Origin: Climacium dendroides
Taxonomy: Eukaryota > Streptophyta > Bryopsida > Hypnales > Climaciaceae
Direction: 5' to 3'
NCBI GenBank assembly: GCA_950106755.1
Contig: OX467088.1
Span: 3,146,001 to 3,210,000 of the forward strand
DNA: 64,000 nt
The translations under genes and the position numbers were made by a program. Position 1 is the first letter of the stretch; each line of letters starts with the position of its first letter. The notes beneath the pieces are model-generated. The model was given only the letters and a program-made list of their open reading frames with translations, searched no databases and was not told the DNA's origin. Shown here in pieces: positions 23,598-34,409 of this stretch.

Positions 23598-25366
23598 CTC
23601 TCAGTGGCGAGAGCGGGACCCCGGATTGTCCAACCTACAACAGACCTCTCAATGCTTTCGGTGGCGAGAGCGGAACACGGACTGTCCAACCTCCGAAAAA
23701 ACCTGCGATAGACCTCTCAATGCTCTTAGTGGCGAGAGTGGAACACGGACTGTCCAACCTCCGACAAACCTCTCAGGGCTCTCGGTGACAAGAGCGGGAT
23801 CCCAAATTGTCCATCCTGCACCAATCTTCTCATGGCTCTCGGTGGCGAGAGCGGGACACGGACTGTCCAACCTCCGACAAACCTCTCAGGGCTCTCAGTG
23901 ACGAGAGCAGATCCACAGATTCTCGCACTTGAAAATCATGCAGTCAAGGCTCTTGGTGGCGAGAGCGGTTTAATGGATTTTCCAACCTGTAATGAAGGTG
24001 TGAAGTCTCTCGGTGGCGAGAGCAAGACCTCGTATTTTCCATCCTGCAATCCTATAGGGAAGTCTCCCGGTGGCAAGAGCAGGATCTCGGATTCTAATAC
24101 CTACAATCATACAGTCTGGGTATTGCACAAACTAATTCTCGGTGCCGAGATGAAGCCTCACAGTCCCCAAAGTCTACAATACCGACATACTTCTTTGGGT
24201 CATCTCAACGGACAACCTTGGAACTTTGCAAGCTCGTGAAATCAAAAGCGAGCTACTAGTGGCGAGAGAGAATCACAGGACCCCCACCCTACAAAATCTG
24301 CTTCCGTGCTTGAAGACTCAACGAGGACCAACTGGAATTTGCGCAAGTGATTGCAACCACGACTTGGCTCTCGATGGCGAGAGCAAGTCCCCAGTCCCTA
24401 CGGCTTTTAGATCCCGGATGCGTACCTGGAGGATGACAGTCGACCAACTAGAATATTTGCGAGAGGATATTTTCCTAAAACAACTCTCGGTGGCGAGAGC
24501 AGGATCCTAAGTCCCCGAAAGCTCCCAAGAATGCACATCAGTCGGGGAGATTGCAGCGTTCTCTGATCTTGGATTTCTATCTCGGTGGCGAGAGACGAAT
24601 CCTGAAGCCCATCTATGAGGACAAATACAAAAAAATTTGCGAAAAGAAAATCGTAAATAGAAAGAGTTTGCAGGCCTCGAATGCCGCCTGTAGCTTCTCA
24701 ATGACGAGACTACTGTCATCTGCGTAGTTCCTTGCAAGAGTCAATCAGACATGGCCCGGCTTGGTGTTGTTGCTCTAGCAACCGAGATTTGAGGATACGA
24801 TGCTCCAGTACTATCCATTTGGGGAAATGTAAACGAGAATATTATCGTTATCAGATAATCCTCCAACATCGCGAATTGAAATCGGAAGTCTCGGTGACGA
24901 GACTGTCAGGAGACGGACACGAGATTGAGATCAGAACCCTAGGAAAAATATGATTACCAAGAGAGTCCGCGCAATGACTCCCTCTCGGTGGCGAGAACTC
25001 AAAACTGAGACAACGCCTCGGTCCAAATCTTCTCCCAATGCAAAACTCAACCCTAAACGACTGAGCCGGAGACCACATAACCGATTGGGGAGGGTTCTAC
25101 GAATGCTATTGAAGGTATCGGGGATCACAATGGATGCGTTACAAAGGCCATGATCCAAAATTGTACCTCACGATTATCAAAATCTGATGCTGAAACGTTC
25201 AGAGCCTCCTGCTCCCACCGCGTGAGGTCTCGGCTCCGACTCGTCTCCATTGCCTCAGCTTCCGTCAAAGACTACCGCAAGTCAGACAGGAGATCGGGGA
25301 CCCTAAACCCAAAAGTCACTGACCGATCCCCCGACTTCGGCCACTGAGGAGGAAGGTCTCGGCGGC
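23598..25366. repeat. array of palindromic motif CTCTCGGTGGCGAGAG
   Basis: A 16-base hairpin motif (6-base arms CTCTCG/CGAGAG, loop GTGG) recurs with small variations. Clear copies start at 23598, 23655, 23724, 23779, 23836, 23892, 23950, 24007 and 24064, spaced 55-74 bases; looser copies follow near 24134, 24257, 24368, 24483, 24580, 24695, 24885, 24982 and 25350. Between the first copies the spacer is itself repeated (GACTGTCCAACCTCCGACAA, then CCTCTCAGGG). It lies in the 5' part of the minus-strand ParB-methyltransferase gene, in presumed intron or leader sequence. Overlapping open frames on both strands appear to be by-products of the repeat. Confidence 0.8.
24958..25250 (-). repeat. tandem duplication with first-exon candidate, downstream unit
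   Basis: This block is a diverged copy of 25507-25782 (offset about 540 bases). Both contain, on the minus strand, an 84-base open segment beginning ATGGAGACGAG and ending at the donor GAG|GTACAA. Here the segment is 25250-25167 and codes for METSRSRDLTRWEQEALNVS and eight more residues. Confidence 0.65.
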
Positions 25367-25506
25367 GAGACTGCCGCAAGACAGACAAGAGATCAAGACC
25401 CAAAACCCTAATGACGATTGTTGTGACAGCAATTGATCTCGCATCCAAGAAAACAAACCGGTTGAACTTTGTGGTTTACCCTACAAAGAATTCAACATAA
25501 GAATCC

Positions 25507-25782
25507 CAAGAGAGTTCTCACGATCACACCCTCTCGGTCGGAAGAACACGAAACCGAGAACTACAACTTCCTCCAGTTGGAATCCCAAAGCTAAGCTCAA
25601 CCGCAAACAATTGAGCAGGAGACTACAGAACCGATTGGGGTAGGTGGACTCGGAATTCATAATTGACTCGTTAAAAACTACATGAGCCAAGATTGTACCT
25701 CGTGAATATCGGAATTCGATGCTGAAACCTTTGCAGCCTCTTGCTCACGCCGCGCGAGGTCTCGGCTCTGCCTCGTCTCCAT
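25507..25782 (-). repeat. tandem duplication with first-exon candidate, upstream unit
   Basis: Upstream unit of the duplication. The 84-base segment 25782-25699 codes for METRQSRDLARREQEAAKVS and eight more residues, ending at the same GAG|GTACAA donor. The conserved ATG, length and donor in both copies support a real first exon of the minus-strand gene. Confidence 0.6.
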
Positions 25783-25874
25783 TGCCAAAACATCCGTCAA
25801 AAGTTCACCGATTTGAAAGAACTAATCGCAAGACCAAAGGAAACTCAGTAAACCCTAAAAGAGGCGGACAGAAA

Positions 25875-25997
25875 GACGCAGAGGGAAGACGATAGATCAC
25901 TTCCAAGTCTGCAGGCGGTTGGAGGTGGAAAGGCAGACAGGTAGACACAGAGGAAAGACGGCAAATCTCGCTCAAGTCTAGAGGCGGTTGGAGGTGG
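25875..25997. repeat. 54-bp duplication upstream of the first-exon candidate
   Basis: Two 54-base copies (25875-25928 and 25944-25997) share AGGCGGTTGGAGGTGG at one end and AGAGG(G/A)AAGACG-type sequence at the other. They lie in the presumed leader or promoter of the minus-strand gene. Confidence 0.7.
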
Positions 25998-27488
25998 CGA
26001 GTTGCGAAGAATGTTCAAGACGTGATTAACAACTAAGGAAAGCAGATTAGGGTTGAGGAATGTGGGAGTGGAAACTAATCACATCTAGGGACCTACAAGG
26101 TCCATAGAGCTAGAATCTATACTTAGCATTCCGAGGTTCTCTACTCAGTAATGTATACTTGGGGTTCAATGGGAATTCACTTTAACATCGCCCATTTCCT
26201 ATTTTTTAGACAAAATTTGTTGTGTACAAGGACACATGATGATTACAGGTCCTTGACATCCTTCTTCAATATGTTTGAATGGAATATTCATCATGCAAAG
26301 TATAACTTCAAAATGCAAGAAAAACCTAAACGAGATGCAATACATTGAATATCAATATTATGTTTTTATTGTTTAGGTGATTCTAGCATCAAGTCATCAA
26401 CTAGAAAGCACATGCATAGTCTACAATATATTTGATAAAAGACATCATACATACATTACACAACCGTGCACTACTTAGATCATTGTCATTTTATTCACTT
26501 CTCTGTTCACTGTGGCGATTTGAACTTCATTGCTCCCTTTTCCCTAGATTGCATATGAAAGATCTCTCTTGTGAGTTTTCCACCTTCTCCTCCTCAAGCT
26601 AAGATGATGTTGGGGTCTTGCGAATTAGCCTCCTTCGTTTCATCCTTACCCTCTTCAATGCCTTGTTACTATTGTAGAAGAATGAACTCCTCCTCTTTCT
26701 CCGCTTTCCAATACTATTTTGATCACCAGCAATGTCTATCTTTGGTGGCATCTACCTCAACTGATCCTCTGAAAGCTTCTATATGCATGTATGTCCTCTC
26801 TCACTAGTTAGAATATCAAAATGCAAGAGATCTCAGCATAGGAATGTAAGAGACTTTGTGTAGACCTTCTTTTTGTACTTATAGTGTAGTATGTGGACAT
26901 TTTTTTTAAAATGAATTCCAGTAACGAATGACTTCATAGAATGTTTTCATTCACTTTTTTGAATCCCTTGTCTCCTGTGATTTGATTCTACTAGAAATCT
27001 TGCATTGGGGATTGTTTCCCAAGCTAGTGGTAATGAGGATTCGATTTTCTCAAATACTAGCTTCATTATAGGTCATACAATAAATCCAAAAGCGCCACTT
27101 GTAGATTCTAACAGCAGGCAATATCTACTTCTTTAAACCATATTCTTAATAATGATATGTCAATAGCTTCATTCTAGTTGTACTTACTTGAAATATTTTC
27201 AAAACGTCATTACTTCGACTTCTTTAGACGAACCACCATTGATAGTGTCCTTTATTCGTGTGACTTGTCCCGTACGTCAATTTTAGACATCTGATGCACC
27301 CATTTACATCTCTGTCATTGTTTGGTCACATGGATTTAGTGTTCTGGCTTAACTGACTAGCAGTGTTCACCATTTAAAATTCTCCGTTTCTATTTAGATG
27401 TGGGTCCGTTAGGGTCCTATTTAAGCTTAGGAAGATTGTATGTTCTCAAGTGATTTATCGTTTCTTTAACTTGTTAGTCGTACCCGTA
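25998..27488. other. spacer between the ParB-methyltransferase gene and the MULE
   Basis: No supported gene. It should hold the promoter of the minus-strand gene on its left and the 5' end of the MULE on its right, but no terminal inverted repeat of the MULE could be recognised by eye. Confidence 0.5.
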
Positions 27489-30400
27489 ATGGCATCCATT
27501 AGAGCAAATGGGCATGAGGTGCCTCTTCTCATTCGCATCGGTAGTACTGGTTTTGCAAATTTGTCCAACGACCTTCTCCATGTTCGATACGGTTTCCTAG
27601 AGTCTTCCATCTACGTTGAAGAAGAGATTCATTTTGAGACCGGAGCACTTGTTCAATCGATTCTCGTACCCAGAATTGCTAATCAGTACGGATATATTTG
27701 GAACTTAGTAGTGGGTCGATATAGAGCATTTGGTTTGTCATCTGTTGTTGTGGATGCTTCGACTGAGATAGTAACACCTATCTCTGATGCATCCACTGCA
27801 CAATTTCCAATATTGAGATCCGTTAAGAGAGAACCACATGATCCTTCTCTAGCTGACGAGGAACAAAGCCATTTGAATGTCGATTGCGCGGTACGTGAGT
27901 TACTAAGTCCAGTAGTTGAGTTATCCAGTGATTCAGAGGATGAGCATGGAAATAGTAGTCATCAATCTTTTCCATCAAAAGTGAATGATGCTTCTACTAG
28001 AATCGAGGCCACAAAGTCTAGTGGATTGCGTGATAGTAGTGCTGGGAGCTCAATTTTCTCACGTCCTCCCCTCTATCCGACAGACCGTGATCACCCTAGT
28101 GTGTTGCAAAGTCTTAGAAAGCTAGCTAATATTCGAGGATCTAGGAACGAGATTGCAAATCTCAACTTTGATTCAATTGAATGTAAGAAGGTCCAATTCC
28201 TTCCAACTAGCTTTGATGGAGATATTATCTTTGAGCTTCCACCGTGTAGGTCAGCGTCTGGATCGAGTTCTTCAAAAAATATGGCTGGCATGGATAAACG
28301 CTATGATGGCCATACATGGTGTCGTACAATCACTTCTAATATTCACAACGAGTTAGGGCTTAAATTCAGGAAGTCGTCTTGTGTTGGTTATTTGGCATGT
28401 TCGAATCCTGCATGCAATTATTTGAATCGATGCTCCAGTAGAAATGAAACAGAGTGGATGGGTAACACAGCCACTCCATTCCTTGTAGGATCCAATCCGC
28501 CTAGAGACTCCACTATAGTTTGCAAAGTCTGCAAATTACCGCCCATTTGTATCAATTTCTGTGACGGAAGGATTTACTATGTCATGGGTCCATCCCACAT
28601 GACGAGGGCATGCATCCATCTAGGTACTCATGTCCACCCAGTTAGTGATGGTTTGTGTAGAGATGCAGTTGATACTATTTCAGGTCTCATCGCAAAAGAA
28701 GTTTCAAAAACCCCTACTGCTAAAGCATCAGCCATTGCATTGGCTGCTAGCAAGGAATTCCTCGATACATTCTTAGTTCACTCTGGTGACGGACCCAAGG
28801 AGATGTTGCAAGGCAAGGCTCTTGATAATGTCATGGATAAATTTCAAGTTCTTAGTTCGCCGAATGTCCGGAACATCATTGCTTCTTTTCATAGCACTGG
28901 AGTAGGAGGAGGGTAGATTGATTGTCTACTTGCAATGAAGAAACAAGCAAAGATTGAGTTTATTCATGACAGTGTGTTCCCAGGACAGGGACAGAACAAG
29001 GTGTATCTCTTCAAGATTCTCGTGGATGGCCCAGGGAGCGGGGTTGACCTTGTGAGGAGGATGCAACCCGGAGGTAATCTGGCGAATTGTTGGCTTATGT
29101 TTGATCATGTGAAACGCGTCAAGGGCTGGACCACAATTGCGTGCCACGTATATGATTCAGTTTATTGCAAGGTAATGACAATTGCAGTTTGTGACATGCA
29201 ATCAGAAGATACCGAAGGGCAAGTCATTATGTGGAGGTGTCTCAATAAGGTAATGGAGAAGAATGACTTGCCAAATCCTAACTTCAAAGGGTTCATGGCA
29301 GATAGCGCACAAGCCAATTGGAATGCTGTTAGAATTGTTTATGGATCTGGAGATCCATCCATCAAGATGATTGACAGAGAACGCACTTGCCTTTTTCATT
29401 GGGCTACCTCCATGAAGCAACACACCGAAAAACTCATTAAGCGTGAACTTCAATGCCAACACATGAAGTTGTGCAGAGACTACAAAGATGCTAAGAACTT
29501 AGAGGAAGCAGAGAGTAGGTACCTCCAAATCAAGGCATGGTGGTACTCTTCTGGTGCAACATCAGAGGAATCTCTAAAGGAGCTTGAATTGTGGTTAGCC
29601 TTCTGGCACTTCAGATACCGTCAATGGGGGGGCTTCATGGAAACCGTAAGTACCGCATTCTTCTCCTTTCGATTCATTTGTCTTTTATATGCAGTTTTCA
29701 CGTTGAGTTTTGGATTATTGCTAATGTCAATGCCAAAACAATGTACAAGATCTATCTGTAGAAGAATTGGCTGACATTCCATCTTGTAACCTCTCTGAGA
29801 CGATTCACAACAAGTGGCTACAAGCATCCGGTAAACGCGGTACAGACTTATACATTGCGACATGTGATGATTGGGTCCGTGCCTTCATGCAAATGACCAA
29901 TTATCGAGTGTACCTTAATGGTGGGCCATCTGGACATGGACCTTCCCGTCAGGACCTAAAGTTGAAGTCAGAGGGCAATAGCATCAATGGACGGGAAACG
30001 AATTACTAATGCTTTGTGCAGTATGCCTGGTGCTGAAGACATTTGTACACGCATCCCCCACTTGAAAGGAGAAGAAGTGTTTGGGTCCATTAAGAGGACC
30101 CTTGATGTTCCTATTGGATCCGAAGGAGATTCTCATCGTCCAGATAAGGTGAATTTTTCCCATCCACGCGTTCAAATTCGGTCTCCTCCAAGCCATGTTA
30201 GAAATACAGTGGATGATACACAACTAGTTCTTCATGTCACCCATGTGTTGGAGACAGATTGTGACCCATTTCAGTGGCACATAGCCCGCCTTTCTGTGAA
30301 GTCTAAGAGAAAGTGCCATGCCATTCAATCAGAAACGGAGGTTAAGTGCAAGATGATCATTGTGAGGGGTGCTGTAGCCACAGTTGCTCCATTATATAAG

Positions 30401-31126
30401 GGGCAAAAGCGTGAGTTCAAAGGTTCTAGAGTAGAGATAGATGAATTTTGGTTCTGTCCAGACGACATCAAGCGTTGCGTAATGGGTCCTAGAAAGTCTC
30501 ATGTTCTTAGCCGACCTGAAATCCCTCATGTGTGGCCCGTAATGTTTGGTACTGCCCTCACTTCTGATGAAATCACATTATTTGAAGAAGCAGATTTCAG
30601 CCTCCAAGATCAACTACCTTTGTCTCCACGACGGCTCTTCACGTCTTCAAAACTATTCGAGGTTGTAGAATGGACGTACGCAAGACCACCTCATGCTAAC
30701 AAGCCGCCATGTATTCGGAATGGAAAAAACATTCGCAGGAACGAGAAGGCACCTACTGATGAGCACCGGAATCAATGGGAGAGTGCCCGAAATGTAACTG
30801 GAATCATTCTCGGAGTGAACATTTTGCCTTACCCAGGACTTGGAGCTATCATTATTCTACAATCAGGTGTAGAACCTCACCATATGGTGCACCGGGTCAC
30901 TCTTTCTAATTTTCTATCTTGCACTTGTCTGTCCTTTAGCACTATGATCTCTGCCTCCATTGGTAAACGAGGGAAATATGTCAACTGCAAACATCTATAT
31001 TACATTTTCCGTTACCTTTGCAAAGTAGATTCGAAGAAGGACAACTTCATCCATGCTCCAAGCCTTAGCATGGATGAAGTCATGAAACTACTTGAAAATG
31101 CAGGGATGATCAAAATGAATTCTTAA
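27489..31126 (+). pseudogene. Mutator-like (MULE) transposase with GCM/WRKY-like and SWIM zinc fingers
   Basis: Frame starts MASIRANGHEVPLL at 27489. Residues of roughly 270-420 hold a Cys/His-rich DNA-binding region (GHTWCRTITSNIHNELGLKF, then CSNPACNYLNRC) typical of the GCM/WRKY-type fingers of MULEs. The transposase core follows after a TAG at 28914-28916: WLMFDHVKR with the first acidic residue, FKGFMADSAQANWNAVR with the second, and RTCLFHW as the C-x2-H element. A probable intron begins at 29646 (ACC|GTAAGT). The third part (29987-31126) ends with a SWIM finger: CTC at the start and CKH about 20 residues later (SCTCLSFS ... VNCKHLYYIF). A frameshift near 29950-29985 and the TAG make this copy non-autonomous at best. 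Flanking TIRs and a 9 bp duplication were not found. Confidence 0.8.
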
Positions 31127-33552
31127 AACTGTAGTTAGAATATGTATAACCGTCCTATACAAGCCTAGGATGTAGAGTTAGATTCATATGTGTTTGGAAC
31201 TTTGAGTTAAAATACTACATGTACGGAACTATGTATGCCTTATCTATAATTTTGCAAAGTGATTAGTGTGTAACTTTCATTGTTCCATATTCTTCTCCCC
31301 ATAGGCAATGTAAATGCTTCATGTACTATGTGTAATATATGAAACGTGTGGAAGTACACTGCAATGCTTCTCCCTCATTTTGTGTTTGGTTAGGACTTAG
31401 AAAGTATACAAGTGGGACTGATTTTATATTAAAGCCTCACAAAATATTCCTATCCACCTAATCCTAGTGTACCCCCATTTTAATTTTTTTTTTTTAATTT
31501 TTTTTTTCCAGTTTTACCATAGTACCATCCAAACAGATTAAGGCCATTGGCAATTGAGTGTTGAGCTTTATTAAACTTAACTTAATGAACTTCAATATTT
31601 AAAAATTGGGATAGTTTGCTTCAACAAGCCAAAATTGAACTAATCAATAACTTAATGATTTTTTACCTTCAAATATCATTAATTCATGAAAGACAAAAAC
31701 TCTTAAAGTTGAGCCACCTATAGTTGACCACTTAAGCACTGGTGGGCAAAAATTAGGCCATCACAAAAGTCCAAAGAGTTGTTTGTCATGTTGTAAGTAG
31801 GTACAAAAAAATCACCCAAAATTTTGCAACTTTGTCACCACCCTAAATCTCTCTCAATACAAAGAGACCCTTTGAGAGGTTTCAAGGTTAGGACTTTCAA
31901 TCAATTTTATTTTTTTTTAAATTTTTTTCTCAAATTTATCACCCCTGAAAACCTCTCTCGGTAGCGAGAAACCCCTTTCAGGCACTTCAGAGTCGGGACT
32001 TTCACCCCCCAAAAAAATTTAAATTAAATTATGGTGTGCATGCCAGCACAATCCCACGGTTATAGATCCACAGTCATAGGGCTGAAATTTTACTATTAAT
32101 ATTAAATTTTTGAAATGTCTCCCCTTTTTTCTCTATTGGCCTAAAAAAATTTTAATTTTTTTAAAGCAACGCTCTAGGCTCACAAAATGTACGCTCACAG
32201 CTCTTGAGCTCATGCTTTTAGGCTCACAAACTAGCACCGTTGAGATATTTGGTAGAGTTGCTTTTATCTTCTTGCTTGAATTAGCATATAAAAAGGCCCT
32301 TAGAGCATTTCCATTCTTGTTTGGAAAAAACAACATGAGAAACTACCTATGGTAAACTATGGAAAAGAAAAAGTGGCTAGGGTTGGAATATTTCCCTAGC
32401 CATACCTGTCCTCAAGTCCAACCAAAATTGTCATTGTCCATGTTTTCCCTTGATTTCTAATCTTTTAATTGATTGCCTTAACACTATTGATTTTTAAGCA
32501 CTATTCACTACTTGACACTACTAATACTATTGATTGTTTGGCATTGTTGCATTTTATTGAACTTGGCTATGGCTAGGAGCTCTTTTGCAAGTTTTCCTTT
32601 CAATTTACATTAAGAAAACTTAAAACAAAAAATACAAAAAAATCATGATTCTCTCTCCAATTAACCTTAAAGACAATATGAGAGGACATTTTGGATGCAA
32701 CTCTTCACAATGCACATAAAGTAAAGCAACCTATGATGATTAGAATTAGAAGTTTGGTCTCATGGTATTACTGAATTTTTCAATTTTTTTCCCACATGAA
32801 GACAAGTGTGAGAACAACAAGAGCAATTGAAAATGTATTTTTTTCAACAAAATATGAATTTGCTATCAATTTTGAAGTGTTCAATCCAAAAGAGTATGTA
32901 GACTACTCCAAAACCAATAACATGTCAATTCTGAATCCATAATGCTTATCTTACTCATTTAAAGTAGTCATAATATTTTCTAACATTAAAAACCTAAAAA
33001 ATCAAATCTTACAAAAAATTTATACCAAAAAGTTGCAAGCTCCTAAAGAGGTTACTAATCACTTCATCATTGTCATATAAGACATTAATGATGGCCCAAA
33101 TCTTACAAACTAAAAGAAAACTATAATAGGTCATTTCCTAAGATGATTGGCATGGGTCATTTAATCATCATGGGCTGATTTACCTTATTTCATAACACAA
33201 TAGGATGGAAAAAATCCAAAATAAAATATAATAATCAAACAATATAAAAATATATAGATAGATATAATTAGATGTATATGCTTAAAATATTAATGTATAT
33301 TTATATTTTGTAAATATTAATTTTATCCATATATATCATATTTTTTGCATTTTATATTATTTTATTTATATAATACAAAAACAAAAACAAAAAATAAAAA
33401 ATAAAAAATAAATTTTTTTTTCCAATTAATAACCTTAAAGACAAAATGAGGTGACACTTTGGATGCAACTCTTCACAATGCGCACCTCATAATCTAATAG
33501 GATGGTGAAAATCCCAAATTAGAAAATAGAGAGAGATAAACTATGGATATAA
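31127..33552. other. AT-rich spacer, with a small hairpin-bearing duplication
   Basis: No gene supported. Two related ~57-base blocks at 31843-31899 and 31948-32006 each carry a CTCTC...GAGA hairpin and end GG(T/C)A/GGGACTTTCA-like. The second includes CTCTCGGTAGCGAGA, close to the palindrome of the 23.6 kb array. An A-rich simple repeat lies at 33378-33415. Confidence 0.55.
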
Positions 33553-34409
33553 TCATACTACTAAAATCATAACTCCCTCTGTAATATTTCAAATGCTACC
33601 ATTAATACTACGGGCTCATACTTGCTATGCTACGCATTCATTGTATCACATATTAGTAAAAATTTTGATATATTTGAATAGAATGCATGATAATGATTTC
33701 AATAAGTTTTTAAAATAATTAATTTAAATATTTTGTAAAAATATTTTCAATCATGCATACATAGAAATCGTATTTTCACACAATGTGATATTACAGAAAT
33801 AGAGTAGCAATTTGCAATCACTTCTGTAATATCATTTTTTACAAAGGGTGATATTATAGAAATAATATAGTTGTTGCAATTTAGGTGATATTAAAGAGGA
33901 TCCATAGGATGATATTAGCAAATCCATTGCTTCTCTTGGCTTTACACTTCTTTGCACTTCTATGATTTTGTGCTTTTGTGAGCTTTGAGCTTTCATGATT
34001 TCAATTTTCTATTGCTACTACCAAATGAATTTGAGAAATCTATTCAATTGAAGCGATTTTGGATTTCACAACAATTAAGTTGTTTACAAAGTTTTTGAGA
34101 TTTATAAATTTTTCTTTTCAATTCTTCAATTTGGGTTGCATTTTTTGTAACAATGGAGTCAAATTTCTAATGCATTCTAATGTATGTGTATCTTTTATAG
34201 TATTTACCTTTGCATATGTTTCATTCATCATTCAATAAATTTCTATTGTACATTTCAATATATGCTTACTTATAAAAAGAATTATACAAAATTTAGTCAT
34301 TTTTATTTGAAGATTTATTGCAATTTTTGTTCTACATTCTATCTAATACATAAAAATTCTTATAAAATTCTAATGATGTATGCGTAGCATAGCAAGTGCC
34401 AACCGCTAG
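33553..34409 (+). mobile_element. non-autonomous Helitron, copy 1
   Basis: 857 bp. It starts TCATACTACTAAAATC and ends GCCAACCGCTAG, the canonical TC...CTAG ends of Helitrons, with A before it (33552). Its 3' end abuts the next copy with no intervening base. Near each end is a subterminal inverted segment related to CTTGCTATGCTACGCATTCA. It is more diverged than copies 2 and 3; a one-base deletion disrupts the short ORF found in those. Confidence 0.88.

Larger units (their letters stand above)
15093..25782 (-). pseudogene. ParB-like domain plus beta-class-order DNA methyltransferase, multi-exon, decayed copy
   Basis: A minus-strand gene assembled from exons with matching phases. Exons I can place: 25782-25699 (first exon candidate), 23378-23333, 23258-22537, 22425-22236, 22178-21954, 17953-17781, 17675-17440, 17326-16649, 16504-16157, 16068-15795, 15684-15477 and 15390-15093 (stop). 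The protein has an N-terminal ParB-like domain, a helical middle section, a charged Lys/Glu-rich coiled segment, and a C-terminal methyltransferase with motif IV before motifs X and I. In-frame stops lie at 23103-23105 (TAG), 22854-22856 (TGA), 22617-22619 (TAG), 21954-21956 (TAG) and 17478-17480 (TAG), and the acceptor before 16068 reads AA instead of AG. A gag-like element occupies the intron between 21954 and 17953. The joins 17781/17675 and 16649/16504 are off by one or more bases or need a small extra exon. Exons between 25.7 and 23.4 kb are not resolved. The function inferred from domains is DNA binding with adenine or cytosine amino-methylation, but this copy is probably inactive. Confidence 0.7.

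Noticed and set aside
23528..24510. Overlapping plus-strand frames of 86-135 codons encoding repeated GGESGTRTVQPP
   Set aside because: They are translations of the palindrome array and change frame from unit to unit.
23598..25366. CRISPR-like array of short palindromic repeats
   Set aside because: The DNA is from a plant nucleus, the repeat is only 16 bases and variable, spacers are themselves similar to each other, and no cas genes exist nearby.
928..28916. Reassignment of TAG to an amino acid, or repair of stops by RNA editing
   Set aside because: The intact genes in the window have no internal TAG. U-to-C editing that removes stops is an organelle process. Pseudogenised mobile DNA explains the pattern more simply.
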